64,000 nt of DNA from Arcobacter cryaerophilus gv. crypticus (GTDB lineage: Bacteria > Campylobacterota > Campylobacteria > Campylobacterales > Arcobacteraceae), in assembly GCF_002993025.1 (NCBI RefSeq), contig NZ_NXGI01000002.1, positions 378,394 to 442,393 of the forward strand. The letters are read 5' to 3'. The notes beneath the pieces are model-generated. The model did no database searches. It saw only the letters and a list, made by a program, of their open reading frames with translations, and was not told where the DNA came from. Position numbers and translations under genes: made by a program. Of the stretch, positions 9,577 through 19,295 are shown one piece after another. Position 1 is the stretch's first letter, and each line of letters begins with the position of its first letter.

Positions 9577-10767
9577 TTAAAATAGGTTAATAATACTTCT
9601 ATCTGAAATTCTATCCAATCTTGTTGGAGTTGTTCTGTTATCATTTTCTACTTGTTTGTTAAACTTAGATATAATTGCCTTAGTATTTGCCAAAAATGTT
9701 GGTTTATCTTTTGGATCAAGTCCTTCAAATTTTGGTCTTTGTAAAACAGTCATTGGATCAATTGCAACATTGTTTCTATACATTCCTAAGTGTAAATGTG
9801 GTCCTGAACTAAGTCCAGTTGAACCAACATATCCAATATGTGTACCTTTTTTTATCATTTGTCCTTGTCTTAGACCTTTTGCAAATCCATTTTGATGTGC
9901 ATATAAAGTTTTATATCCATTTTGATGATTTATGATAACAGTTTTTCCATATCCACTTTGAGTTCCCACAAACTCAACTCTTCCATCACTTGCTGCATAT
10001 ATATTTCTTCCTGTAGGCGCTGCAAAATCAGTACCTAAATGAGCTCTATATCTTTTTAAAACAGGATGGTATCTTTTGTTTGTAAAGGGACTTGAAATTC
10101 TTGTAAATGTAAGTGGTATTTGGAAAAGATAAGTTTTTGTAAACCCAACACCATTTTCATCATAATATTTATCATCTTTGCTATTTCTAAATCTATAAAA
10201 TGGTTTTCCATTTATTTGAATCATAGCAGCATTTATTTCGGGCATACCATGAAGTTTTCCCATATAAGTTTTTTGATTGTATTCAATAGCTATAAAATCA
10301 CCTTTTTTCATCTTTTTAAAATCAGCATTTGAGTTACTAAATAGAGAGCTTAAAATAGCTGCTATTGTAACATCTCCTGTTGCTTTTAGAATATCATTTG
10401 ATATAGATTCTGTTATAGGAATAGCTATTAATTCAGAAGTTTCAGTATAGTTAATAGGTAGAGTTTGAAATTTGTAATCATTTGAACTATCTTTATAAAT
10501 ATGTATTTGCATATCTAATGAGACTGGAATTAAAGCTTGTGTTAAACTTCCATCATCTTCTGTGTACAAAAAAAATCTATTTCCTGATTGAATTTCACTA
10601 CAAAGTTCTTGATCTTCTTTGTCTAAGTCATAATATAATTTTAAAGGGATTTTATTTTTTTCCAAGAATGTTAAAAAACTTTCTCCTTTTTGCCAAGAAA
10701 GTTCTTCTATTTGAGCTGAAAATAGAACATTAAATAAAACACAAATAAGTAAAATAATTTTTTTCAC
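9577..10767 (-). CDS. M23 (LytM) peptidoglycan endopeptidase/carboxypeptidase, Csd3/Pgp3-like
   Basis: Periplasmic enzyme trimming or cutting peptidoglycan peptides. A signal peptide (MKKIILLICVLFNVLFSAQ) starts the 396-residue chain. About 200 residues of N-terminal domains follow, then the LytM domain with zinc ligands H243 and D247 (HLGTDFAAPTG) and H326, with H291 and H324 as catalytic histidines (SSGPHLHLG). The length and long N-terminal region match Helicobacter Csd3 and Campylobacter Pgp3, which are needed for helical cell shape. It is divergent from a Csd6/Pgp2-like gene 67 bp away, which supports that identification. Confidence 0.85.
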   Translation of the reverse strand: MKKIILLICVLFNVLFSAQIEELSWQKGESFLTFLEKNKIPLKLYYDLDKEDQELCSEIQSGNRFFLYTEDDGSLTQALIPVSLDMQIHIYKDSSNDYKFQTLPINYTETSELIAIPITESISNDILKATGDVTIAAILSSLFSNSNADFKKMKKGDFIAIEYNQKTYMGKLHGMPEINAAMIQINGKPFYRFRNSKDDKYYDENGVGFTKTYLFQIPLTFTRISSPFTNKRYHPVLKRYRAHLGTDFAAPTGRNIYAASDGRVEFVGTQSGYGKTVIINHQNGYKTLYAHQNGFAKGLRQGQMIKKGTHIGYVGSTGLSSGPHLHLGMYRNNVAIDPMTVLQRPKFEGLDPKDKPTFLANTKAIISKFNKQVENDNRTTPTRLDRISDRSIINLF

Positions 10768-10834
10768 AATCTATAATCCCTTTTTATTAAAAAATTAGGA
10801 CAAGTATTATACAATCCCAAAACTTAAAAAGAAA

Positions 10835-11806
10835 ATGGAGCATAATTTGTTAAAGCTGGTTATTGTAGTATTTTTATCTGTAAATCTTTTTTCTAAAGAT
10901 TTTTTAGAGTTGTATAGAACTCAAGGGATAAATGCAGTAGAAAAAGAACTTGAAAAGAGTTTAAGAGATGTTAATTCATGGAAAAAGTACCTTGAAAATA
11001 AAAATGTAGATTACGGTTTTTATGAGACAAAAGAGTATGTTATTGTTGCACAAAAAAACAATAAAGAGATGAGTTTATTTGCAAAAAATGGAGATGATTT
11101 TAAAAGAATCTCAAAAGATAATATCATTATTGGTGAAAAAGCTGGTGATAAATATTTAGAGGGTGATAAAAAAACTCCTGAAGGTTCTTATGATTTAGTT
11201 CAAAAAAGAACAGGTCTTGACCAATTTTATGGACCTTTAGCACTTGTTACTTCATATCCAAATAATTTTGACCAAAGTTTAAATAAAAAAGGTCATGGAA
11301 TTTGGATACATGGAATGCCTTTAAATGGAGATAGAGAAAATTATACTCAAGGATGCTTAGCACTAAATAATGAGAAATTAAAAGAGCTAGAAAAAAATAT
11401 TGATTACAAAAAAACAGTATTAATAACTAGTAGTGATGAGTTCAAAAAAGCAAAAAAAGAAGATATAGCTCTTATCTTAAGCTCAATTTATAAGTGGAAA
11501 GATGCTTGGAAAGTATCAAACATAAATGAGTATTTGTCTTTTTATTCAAAAGATTTTAAAAGATCTGATAGAACTGATTTTAATACTTTTGCAAATCAAA
11601 AAAAGCAAGTTTTTGCTAAAAATGAGAATAAAATAATTAATCTTTATAATATGGATATAAGTCCTTATCCAAACTCTTTGGGTAAAAAAATATATAGAGC
11701 GGTTATGGATGAGGAATATTATAGTCCATCTGTTAAGTTTGTTGGTAAAAAAGAGCTTTTTATTGAAGTTGCAAACAACAAAGTACAAATTTTAGCTGAA
11801 GATTAA
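10835..11806 (+). CDS. L,D-carboxypeptidase/transpeptidase (YkuD fold), Csd6/Pgp2-like
   Basis: Predicted periplasmic enzyme acting on peptidoglycan tetrapeptides. The 323 residues have a signal peptide (to about residue 20), a YkuD domain at about 67-200 with H159 (HGIWIHGMP) and catalytic C174 (YTQGCLAL), and a C-terminal NTF2-like domain from about 215 (YKWKDAWKVSNINEYLSFYS). That domain order is typical of Helicobacter Csd6, an L,D-carboxypeptidase setting helical shape. The ribosome-binding site is weak. A TACAAT -10-like box lies about 25 bases upstream of the ATG. Confidence 0.86.
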   Translation: MEHNLLKLVIVVFLSVNLFSKDFLELYRTQGINAVEKELEKSLRDVNSWKKYLENKNVDYGFYETKEYVIVAQKNNKEMSLFAKNGDDFKRISKDNIIIGEKAGDKYLEGDKKTPEGSYDLVQKRTGLDQFYGPLALVTSYPNNFDQSLNKKGHGIWIHGMPLNGDRENYTQGCLALNNEKLKELEKNIDYKKTVLITSSDEFKKAKKEDIALILSSIYKWKDAWKVSNINEYLSFYSKDFKRSDRTDFNTFANQKKQVFAKNENKIINLYNMDISPYPNSLGKKIYRAVMDEEYYSPSVKFVGKKELFIEVANNKVQILAED

Positions 11807-11834
11807 AAACATTTTTAACTCTTTTTAGATACAA

Positions 11835-11866
11835 TCGCCTTAAAAATTGACAAAGATTTAAGGCGA
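11835..11866 (+). promoter_or_regulatory. Inverted repeat over the purL promoter and ribosome-binding site
   Basis: TCGCCTTAAA (11835-11844) and TTTAAGGCGA (11857-11866) are perfect 10-bp inverted arms with a 12-base spacer. The left arm starts on the last base of a TACAAT -10 box (11830-11835). The right arm contains the AAGG ribosome-binding site 4 bases before the purL ATG. It could be a repressor operator or an RNA hairpin hiding the ribosome-binding site. Confidence 0.55.
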
Positions 11867-11869
11867 AAA

Positions 11870-14083
11870 ATGCAAAAAAAAGATATGAATATAGAAGAGA
11901 TAGCAATAGCGCACTCTTTAACAAAAGATGAGTTTGAGAATATAAAAAAAATCTTAGGAAGAGAACCAAACTATGTTGAAGTTGGTATCTTCTCTGCAAT
12001 GTGGAGCGAACACTGTTCTTATAAATCAAGTAAAAAATATTTAAGTGGATTTCCTACAAAAGCGCCATGGGTTATTCAAGGTCCTGGTGAAAATGCTGGA
12101 GTAATAGATATTGGTGATGGATATGCTGCTGTATTTAAAATGGAATCTCACAATCATCCAAGCTTTATTGAACCTTATCAAGGAGCTGCAACTGGAGTTG
12201 GTGGAATATTAAGAGATGTATTTACAATGGGCGCACGTCCAATTGCTAGTATGAACTCAATTAGATTTGCTTCAATTGAAGGCAATAGTGAAACTGCAAA
12301 AAAACATAGATATTTATTAAAAGGTGTTGTTGCTGGAATTGGTGGATATGGAAACTGTATGGGAGTTCCTACTATTGGTGGAGAGACAAGTTTTGAAGAG
12401 TGTTATGCTGGAAACAATCTTGTAAATGCATTTACTTTAGGTCTTGCAAAGACTGATGAGATTTTTTACGGACGAGCTGAAGGTATTGGAAATCCAGTTA
12501 TTTATGTTGGAAGTAAAACAGGACGAGATGGTCTTGGTGGTGCTGTTATGTCAAGTGCCTCTTTTACAGAAGATAGTGAAAGCAAAAGACCAACTGTTCA
12601 AGTTGGAGATCCATTTACTGAAAAACTACTTTTAGAGGCTTGTTTAGAACTATTTAAAGCTGATTTAATTGTTGGTATTCAAGATATGGGAGCTGCTGGA
12701 CTTACATCGAGTTCATTTGAGATGGCTGGAAGAAGTGGAAGTGGAATGATTATGCACTTAGATAAAGTTCCTGCACGAGAAGAGGGAATGACTCCTTATG
12801 ACTTTATGTTAAGTGAATCTCAAGAAAGAATGCTTATTTGTGCTAAAAAAGGTTGTGAGCAAGCTATTATTGATATATTTCAAAAATGGGAACTAGATGT
12901 TGCTGTTATTGGAGAAGTTACAAGTAGTGGGCATATGGAGCTATTTTGGCATGGAGAAAAAGTTGCTGATGTTCCTGTTCAACCAGTATCAGAAGAAGCA
13001 CCTATTTTAGATAGACCTATAAAAGAGCCTGAATATTTAAAAACTGTTGCAAATATCAATATGGATAAAGAAATTTCAAATCAAATTGCTTTTGATGAGT
13101 TATTTAGTGATATGGAAGTTGTAGATAAATCTTGGATTTACTCTCAATTTGACTCAATGGTTCAAACAAATACAATTAAAGGTCCAGGAAGCTTGGATGG
13201 TTCAAGTATTAGAATTAAAGAGACTGGAAAAGCTCTTTCAATGAGTGCTGATTGTAATACAAGATTTTGTTATATAAATCCACAGCTAGGAGCAGCAGCT
13301 GCTGTTATGGAAAGTGGTAGAAATGTTGCTATGAGTGGAGCTGTTCCAAAAGCAATTACAGATTGTTTAAACTTTGGAAATCCACAAAATCCAGAGGTTA
13401 TGTGGCAGTTTAAAGAGAGTTGTGAAGGTATTAAAAATGCTTGTAGAGCTTTAAATACTCCTGTTATTGGTGGAAATGTTTCACTATATAATGAAACAAA
13501 TGGAGTTAGTGTATTCCCAACTCCATCTATTGCAATGGTTGGAGTAAATGAAGATGCACAAAATGTACTTCCTTCAAAACTTCAAGGAAATGGAAATATA
13601 CTATATCTTTTAGGTGATACTTATAGTGAATTTGGTGGAAGTTTATATCTAAAAAAACTTTATGGAAAAGTTGCTGGAGTTCATCCAAAAGTTGATTTTG
13701 AAAAAGAGTTAGCTTTATGGAATACAGTAATTGAAGCAAATAAAGCAAAACTATTAAAAAGTGCTAAAGATGTAAATCTTGGTGGAGTTGCTATATCTCT
13801 TGCTAAAATGTCAGTTGTTGGAAATATCGGAGTTGAAGCAAATATATCACTTGAGGATTCAAAAGATATTTTTAGTGAATCTTTAAGTAGAGCAATAGTT
13901 GAAGTTGAGCTAAAAAATTGTGAAGCTTTTGAAAAATTAGCTTCTAAAAATGGTGTTTCTTGTGTAGGTATTGGAAAAACTGGTGGAGATAAATTTATAA
14001 TAAATGATATTTTTAAAGAGTTAGATAATTTGAGTAAAGTATACTTCAACAGATTTAAAGAAGTAATAGAACAAGATCAATAA
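11870..14083 (+). CDS. purL: Phosphoribosylformylglycinamidine synthase subunit PurL
   Basis: Catalyses ATP-dependent amination of FGAR to FGAM in purine synthesis, with ammonia from PurQ. The 737-residue chain is the short PurL of the PurLQS complex and lacks the fused glutaminase domain of E. coli PurL. Family motifs include [11 protein letters not shown] near residue 44, the ATP/Mg site [10 protein letters not shown] near 89, and [10 protein letters not shown] in the middle. Start at 11870 is supported by AAGG; an in-frame ATG 15 bases later is possible. It precedes purH by 16 bp, so the two form a purine operon. Confidence 0.97.
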   Translation: MQKKDMNIEEIAIAHSLTKDEFENIKKILGREPNYVEVGIFSAMWSEHCSYKSSKKYLSGFPTKAPWVIQGPGENAGVIDIGDGYAAVFKMESHNHPSFIEPYQGAATGVGGILRDVFTMGARPIASMNSIRFASIEGNSETAKKHRYLLKGVVAGIGGYGNCMGVPTIGGETSFEECYAGNNLVNAFTLGLAKTDEIFYGRAEGIGNPVIYVGSKTGRDGLGGAVMSSASFTEDSESKRPTVQVGDPFTEKLLLEACLELFKADLIVGIQDMGAAGLTSSSFEMAGRSGSGMIMHLDKVPAREEGMTPYDFMLSESQERMLICAKKGCEQAIIDIFQKWELDVAVIGEVTSSGHMELFWHGEKVADVPVQPVSEEAPILDRPIKEPEYLKTVANINMDKEISNQIAFDELFSDMEVVDKSWIYSQFDSMVQTNTIKGPGSLDGSSIRIKETGKALSMSADCNTRFCYINPQLGAAAAVMESGRNVAMSGAVPKAITDCLNFGNPQNPEVMWQFKESCEGIKNACRALNTPVIGGNVSLYNETNGVSVFPTPSIAMVGVNEDAQNVLPSKLQGNGNILYLLGDTYSEFGGSLYLKKLYGKVAGVHPKVDFEKELALWNTVIEANKAKLLKSAKDVNLGGVAISLAKMSVVGNIGVEANISLEDSKDIFSESLSRAIVEVELKNCEAFEKLASKNGVSCVGIGKTGGDKFIINDIFKELDNLSKVYFNRFKEVIEQDQ

Positions 14084-14099
14084 GATAATAAGGTAAATA

Positions 14100-15632
14100 A
14101 TGAGAGCATTAATTAGTGTAAGCGATAAAAGTGGTGTTGAAAATTTTGCTAAAGAACTTGTAAAATTAGGTTATGAAATCATAAGCACAGGTGGAACATA
14201 TAGTAAGTTAAAAGATGCAGGAATTGCAGTAATTGAAGCAAATGAAGTTACAAAATTTCCTGAGTGTTTTGAAGGAAGAGTAAAAACTTTAAATCCATAT
14301 ATTCATGGTGGAATTTTGCATAGACGAGATAAACAATCTCACCTTGATGAGGCAAAAAAGCTAGGAGTTGAGGGAATTGATTTAGTTTGTGTAAATTTAT
14401 ATCCATTTAAAGCAACAATAGAAAAAACTAATGATTTTGAAGATATTATTGAAAACATCGATATTGGTGGACCAGCGATGGTGAGAAGTGCCGCTAAAAA
14501 TTTTGATAGTGTAATTATTGTAACAGATGTTGCTGATTATGATTTAGTTTTACAAAATCTTAAAAATGAGACAAATACAATTGAGTTTAGAAGAGATATG
14601 ATGATTAAAGCTTATGAACATACAGCTTCTTATGACTCTATGATTGCAAACTATATGAACAAAAGATTTAATGGTGGATTTGGAGCTAAACAATTTATTG
14701 TTGGATCTAAAGTATTTGATACAAGATATGGAGAAAATCCTCATCAAAAAGGTGCTTTGTATGAGTTTGAAAATCAATTTTCAAATAAATTCAAAACTAT
14801 AAAAGGTGAAGCATCATTTAATAACATGGGCGATATTTCTGGAGCTGCTAGAATTGCTGCTGCATTTGGAACAGACAATGCTGTTTGTATTGTAAAACAT
14901 GGAAATCCATGTGGTTTTGCTATTAAAGATACACTTTTGAACTCTTATGTTGAAGCACTTAAATGTGACCCAGTTTCTGCATTTGGTGGTGTTGTTGCTG
15001 TAAATGGAACTGTAGATAAAGAACTTGCAGAAAAAATGAATGAAATTTTCCTTGAAGTTGTTTTTGCAGCAGATTTTACAGCTGAGGCAGTTGAAGTTTT
15101 TGAAAGTAAAAAAAGAATAAAACTATTCTCTCAAGGAACAAAATATTTAGAACTAGCAAATGATAGTTTTGATTTCAAAAGAGTTGATGGTGGTTTTGTA
15201 TATCAAGAGGCTGATAAAGTTGCAGATGATGAGGTTAAAAACTCTAAACTTATGTCTTCAAGAGCTGCAAGTGAGCAAGAAGTTAAAGATATGGAAATAG
15301 CTTATAAAATAGCAAGTTTGACAAAATCAAACTGTGTAGTTTATGTAAAAAATTCTGCAATGGTAGCTGTTGGAATGGGAATGACATCTAGAGTTGATGC
15401 AAGCAAAGCTGCTTTAAGAAAAGCTAGTGATATGGGAATTGATGTAAATGGAGCTGTATTAGCATCTGAAGCATTTTTCCCATTTAGAGATAGTATTGAT
15501 GAGGCACAAAAAGCTGGAGTTAAATGTGTAATTGAACCAGGTGGAAGTATTAGAGATGATGAGATTATAGAAGCTGCAAATGAGTATGGTATGGCATTGT
15601 ATTTCTCAGGAATTAGACACTTTTTACATTAA
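14100..15632 (+). CDS. purH: Bifunctional AICAR formyltransferase/IMP cyclohydrolase
   Basis: Performs the last two steps of IMP synthesis. The 510 residues contain an N-terminal MGS-type cyclohydrolase domain ([23 protein letters not shown] near 30; [15 protein letters not shown] near 59-73) and a C-terminal formyltransferase domain with KHGNPCGFA near 266. The C-terminus ends in the family's SGIRHF motif. It follows purL at a short spacing with an AAGG-type site, and a strong terminator closes the unit. Confidence 0.97.
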   Translation: MRALISVSDKSGVENFAKELVKLGYEIISTGGTYSKLKDAGIAVIEANEVTKFPECFEGRVKTLNPYIHGGILHRRDKQSHLDEAKKLGVEGIDLVCVNLYPFKATIEKTNDFEDIIENIDIGGPAMVRSAAKNFDSVIIVTDVADYDLVLQNLKNETNTIEFRRDMMIKAYEHTASYDSMIANYMNKRFNGGFGAKQFIVGSKVFDTRYGENPHQKGALYEFENQFSNKFKTIKGEASFNNMGDISGAARIAAAFGTDNAVCIVKHGNPCGFAIKDTLLNSYVEALKCDPVSAFGGVVAVNGTVDKELAEKMNEIFLEVVFAADFTAEAVEVFESKKRIKLFSQGTKYLELANDSFDFKRVDGGFVYQEADKVADDEVKNSKLMSSRAASEQEVKDMEIAYKIASLTKSNCVVYVKNSAMVAVGMGMTSRVDASKAALRKASDMGIDVNGAVLASEAFFPFRDSIDEAQKAGVKCVIEPGGSIRDDEIIEAANEYGMALYFSGIRHFLH

Positions 15633-15649
15633 ATCTTTACATTAAACTT

Positions 15650-15678
15650 ATCTATACCAAATTTTTTGGTATAGATTT
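15650..15678 (+). terminator. Terminator of the purL-purH unit
   Basis: ATCTATACCAAA pairs with TTTGGTATAGAT around a T-rich loop and runs into TTTT, 18 bases after the purH stop. Confidence 0.8.
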
Positions 15679-15690
15679 TAAAGGCAAAAA

Positions 15691-17631
15691 TTGAGACTTT
15701 TTTTAAATCTTAAACTTCTTTTTTTATTAATCTTTTTAAATATAAACTTGTATTCAAAAGATTTAACAAAAGTTACAATTCAACTATCTTGGTTTGATCA
15801 GTTCCAATTTGCTGGTTATTATATGGCAAAAGAGCAAGGATTTTACAAAGATGCTGGACTTGATGTTCAGATTTTGCCATTTTCTTTAGGTATGAATATC
15901 CCAAAAATGGTAAATAATGGAAATGTAGATTTTGCAATAGGAAGAGAAAATCTAATCCTTGAAAAAGCAAAATATCCAAAAATTATCGCTCTTGCAGCAA
16001 TTTTTCAAGCAACACCTTTAGTACTTCTAACTACAAAAGAGTCAGGAATAGATACATTTAATAAGTTTGAGAATAAAAGACTTATGAGAACAAAAGATGA
16101 TGGAAGTGAAGTGTCATTAAGAGCTATGCTAACATCTAGTAAAATAGATTTAAAAAGTATAACTCAAGTAGAACACTCGCACAATATTTATGATTTGATA
16201 GATAAAAAAGTTGATATTATCTCTGCTTATACTTCAAAAGCACCATTTATATTAGAAAAAGAGGGAATAAAATATAATATTTTTTACCCAAAAGATTATG
16301 GTTTTGATATGTACAGTGATTTTTTGATAACAAATATTGATAAATACAACAATGATTATAATATTGTTGAAAAATTCAAAAAAGCATCTTTGCAAGGATG
16401 GGAATACTCTTATAGTAACATAGAAAAAAGTGTTGATATTATTTTGGAAAAATATAATACTCAAAAACTTTCAAAAGATGAGCTTCTTTTTGAAGCAAAT
16501 GAGTTAAAGAAATTATCATATTTAAATGATAGTAAATTAGGAGATATGAAACAAGAAAAAGTTCAAAGAATATATGATTTATATAATGTTATGGGATATA
16601 TAAATAGTGAATTTAAAATAGACAATTTTATAGGATATGATAAAAAAAGTAGACTAGAAAAATGGTTGTATTTAAAGTTTGAAGAGCATTTTAATTTATC
16701 ATTTTTATGGAAACTTATATTAATTATTTTTATTATTACAGCTATTTTTGTCTATAGACAATATTTTATAATAAAGCTAAACAAAAGGTTAAAAAACCTC
16801 GTAAATATAAAAACAAATAGATTAAAAATAATGAATAAAAAGCTTGCAACAAGGATAAAAAAAGAGTTAGATAAGCACCAAGAAAAAGATAGAATTTTGG
16901 CTCAACAACAAAAAATGGTAGCAATGGGACAGATGATTGAAAATATTGCTCATCAATGGAGACAACCTCTTTCTGTGATAAGCACAAGTGCTAGTGGGTT
17001 AAAATTAAAAAAACAGTTAAATATTTTAGAAGATGAAGAGCTTATAAAAAGTATAGAGCAAATTGTGGATACTGTAAAATATCTATCTGATACAATAGAT
17101 GATTTTAGATATTTTTTTAAACCTCAAAAAGATAAAACAAAATTTAGTTTAGTAAAAAATATTGAAAAAAGCTTGAGCTTTTTGGAAGCAACTTTAAAAG
17201 AGAACCTTATTAAAGTTGAGTTTGATTATGAAGATATTGATATTATTGCATATGAAACAGAGCTTATGCAAGTTTTTATAAATATTATAAGTAACTCAAA
17301 AGATGCTTTTATTGAGAAAAAAATTAAAGATAGAGTTATTTTTATATCAATAAAAAACTTTCCAAATAGGATTTTAATAGAGATAAAAGATAATGCAGGT
17401 GGAGTAGAAGATGATATTTTAGATAAAGTATTTGAACCATACTTTACTACAAAACACCAATATAGTGGAACAGGAATAGGGCTTTATATGTCGAATCAGA
17501 TTATAAAGACACATCTAAATGGAGATATTTTTATGAAAAATTGTAGTTTTAAATATAAAAACATTGAACAAAAAGGTGTTATTACAACAATTATTTTAAC
17601 TAAAAATATATTTGAAGAGATAAAAAATTGA
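15691..17631 (+). CDS. Sensor histidine kinase with periplasmic NMT1/THI5-like substrate-binding domain
   Basis: A 646-residue one-piece sensor. A signal-anchor (residues 1-21) leads into a periplasmic domain at about 24-320 of the NMT1/THI5 solute-binding type (QLSWFDQFQFAGYYMAKEQG). A transmembrane helix at 339-358, a Lys-rich coiled coil, a HisKA region with H421 in the IAHQWRQPLSVI box, and an HATPase domain (N box NIISNSKDAF; G boxes DNAGG and GTGIGLYMS) follow. The start is TTG with AAGG 7 bases upstream. No response regulator gene adjoins it. The ligand is unknown; NMT1/THI5 proteins often bind pyrimidine precursors of thiamine, but the fold is shared by many ligands. Confidence 0.88.
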   Translation: MRLFLNLKLLFLLIFLNINLYSKDLTKVTIQLSWFDQFQFAGYYMAKEQGFYKDAGLDVQILPFSLGMNIPKMVNNGNVDFAIGRENLILEKAKYPKIIALAAIFQATPLVLLTTKESGIDTFNKFENKRLMRTKDDGSEVSLRAMLTSSKIDLKSITQVEHSHNIYDLIDKKVDIISAYTSKAPFILEKEGIKYNIFYPKDYGFDMYSDFLITNIDKYNNDYNIVEKFKKASLQGWEYSYSNIEKSVDIILEKYNTQKLSKDELLFEANELKKLSYLNDSKLGDMKQEKVQRIYDLYNVMGYINSEFKIDNFIGYDKKSRLEKWLYLKFEEHFNLSFLWKLILIIFIITAIFVYRQYFIIKLNKRLKNLVNIKTNRLKIMNKKLATRIKKELDKHQEKDRILAQQQKMVAMGQMIENIAHQWRQPLSVISTSASGLKLKKQLNILEDEELIKSIEQIVDTVKYLSDTIDDFRYFFKPQKDKTKFSLVKNIEKSLSFLEATLKENLIKVEFDYEDIDIIAYETELMQVFINIISNSKDAFIEKKIKDRVIFISIKNFPNRILIEIKDNAGGVEDDILDKVFEPYFTTKHQYSGTGIGLYMSNQIIKTHLNGDIFMKNCSFKYKNIEQKGVITTIILTKNIFEEIKN

Positions 17632-18899
17632 ATTATTTAGAAATAGATAAAAACCATCTTTGGCATCCTTATAACTCTTTGCCATCAAAAAGTCCAATTT
17701 TGGCTGTTAAAAAAACGAAAAATTGTAAGATTTTTTTGGAAAATGGCGAAATTTTAATTGATGGAATGAGCTCATGGTGGAGTGCAATTTTAGGTTATAA
17801 CAACAAAAAAATATATAAATCTTTGAAAAAACAAGCAAAAACTATGCCTCATATTATGTTTGGTGGACTAACTCATTCTCCAGCTTCAATTTTGGCAAAA
17901 AAACTTGTAGAAATAACTGGTTTAAACTCTGTATTTTTATGTGATAGTGGTTCTGTTTCTGTTGAAGTCGCTTTAAAAACAGCAATTTTGTATCAAAAAG
18001 CAAAAGGAAAAGAGAAATTTAAATTTTTAGCTTTAAAAAATGCTTACCATGGAGATACTTTAGGTGCTATGAGTGTTTGTGATCCTGAAAATTCAATGCA
18101 TTCATTATATGGAGATTATTTAAGCCAAAATATTTTTGTAGAAGCTCCAGCATTGGGTTTTGAATCAGATTTTAGCGAAGCTTTGAAAGATTTAGAGGAA
18201 ACTTTACAAATACATCATGAAAAAATTGCAGGATTTATTCTTGAACCAGTTGTTCAAGGTGCTGGAGGAATGAGAATTTATAATCCAAAATATTTAGAAA
18301 AAGTAAGAGAAATTTGTACAAAATATGATATTTTGATGATTTTAGATGAGATTGCAACTGGTTTTGGACATACAGGAGAGATGTTTGCTTTTAATCATAC
18401 AAATATAAAACCAGATATTTTAACTATTGGAAAAGGTCTTACTAGTGGAACTTTAACAATGGCCGCAATGATTACATCTAAAAATATAAGTGATACTATT
18501 TCAAATAGTGATATTGGTGTTTTAATGCATGGACCAACATTTATGGCAAATCCACTAGCATGTAGTGTTGCAAATGCTACTATTGATGAGCTTTTAAACA
18601 ATAATTGGAAAAAAAGAGTTTTAAAAATAGAGAAAATTTTTAGAAAAGATTTAGAAAAAGTAAAAGATAGTTTTTTAGTCAAAGATGTAAGAAATATTGG
18701 AGCAATTGGAGTAATAGAGCTAAAAGATGATATTTATGCTTCACAACTTCAAGATTTTTGTGTAAAAAATGGAGTTTGGCTTCGTCCTTTTGGAAAACTT
18801 TTTTACTCTATTGTTGCATACACAATATCAAAAAAAGAGCTAAAAAAAATCACAAAAACCATGATAGAAGCAATAAAATATTTAGAAAAACAAGTTTAA
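17628..18899 (+). CDS. bioA: Adenosylmethionine-8-amino-7-oxononanoate aminotransferase
   Basis: PLP enzyme of biotin synthesis converting KAPA to DAPA with SAM as donor. The 423 residues begin with the family's HLWHPY motif and contain DGMSSWWSAILGY, the pyridoxal-contacting GAGGM and LDEIATGFGHTG, and the Schiff-base lysine in LTIGKGLTSG. Translation starts at a TTG that overlaps the stop of the histidine kinase gene (TTGA), so the two are coupled. No other bio genes lie beside it; the biotin ligase gene birA is at 34974. Confidence 0.93.
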   Translation: MNYLEIDKNHLWHPYNSLPSKSPILAVKKTKNCKIFLENGEILIDGMSSWWSAILGYNNKKIYKSLKKQAKTMPHIMFGGLTHSPASILAKKLVEITGLNSVFLCDSGSVSVEVALKTAILYQKAKGKEKFKFLALKNAYHGDTLGAMSVCDPENSMHSLYGDYLSQNIFVEAPALGFESDFSEALKDLEETLQIHHEKIAGFILEPVVQGAGGMRIYNPKYLEKVREICTKYDILMILDEIATGFGHTGEMFAFNHTNIKPDILTIGKGLTSGTLTMAAMITSKNISDTISNSDIGVLMHGPTFMANPLACSVANATIDELLNNNWKKRVLKIEKIFRKDLEKVKDSFLVKDVRNIGAIGVIELKDDIYASQLQDFCVKNGVWLRPFGKLFYSIVAYTISKKELKKITKTMIEAIKYLEKQV

Positions 18900-19234
18900 A
18901 TAGTTAAAACAGAAAAAGTTTCATCTTTTAAAGCATTTGTCAAAAATTCACCAGTATGCGCTATTTCAATACCAAGTTTTTCTAATTCAGCTCTTGCACC
19001 ATAATCTTCTACACAAACAATACAAGCACTCATTGTTACACCTGTGCTTAATATATACTTTAATTTTTCTTGAATAAAAGTCTCTTTTACAAGTAAAATT
19101 GATGGTCCCCAAATCATTAAGTGTGCTGTTTTCCAATATTTTCTATCTAAAACTACACTTGAATATAGAAGTGGAAAATTATTTGCAACTTCAATATCTC
19201 CATTGGTCCAAACGATAAGTAAATTCTCTTTCAT
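18896..19234 (-). CDS. DsrE-family-like small protein
   Basis: A 112-residue soluble protein starting KENLLIVWTNGDIEVANNFPL. The layout (beta strand, WTNGD loop, two Cys near 71-74 in MSACIVCVEDYGA, then LEKLGIEIAHTGEFLT) resembles DsrE/YchN-like proteins that handle sulfur or act as small accessory proteins. The molecular role here is unknown. It converges on bioA with a 4-bp overlap of the coding ends. AAAAGG precedes the ATG. Confidence 0.65.
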   Translation of the reverse strand: MKENLLIVWTNGDIEVANNFPLLYSSVVLDRKYWKTAHLMIWGPSILLVKETFIQEKLKYILSTGVTMSACIVCVEDYGARAELEKLGIEIAHTGEFLTNALKDETFSVLTI

Positions 19235-19295
19235 CTAAAATGCCTTTTTTATAATCTTTTAATTTGTATAATACTATTTTAAAGGAAATAAATCT

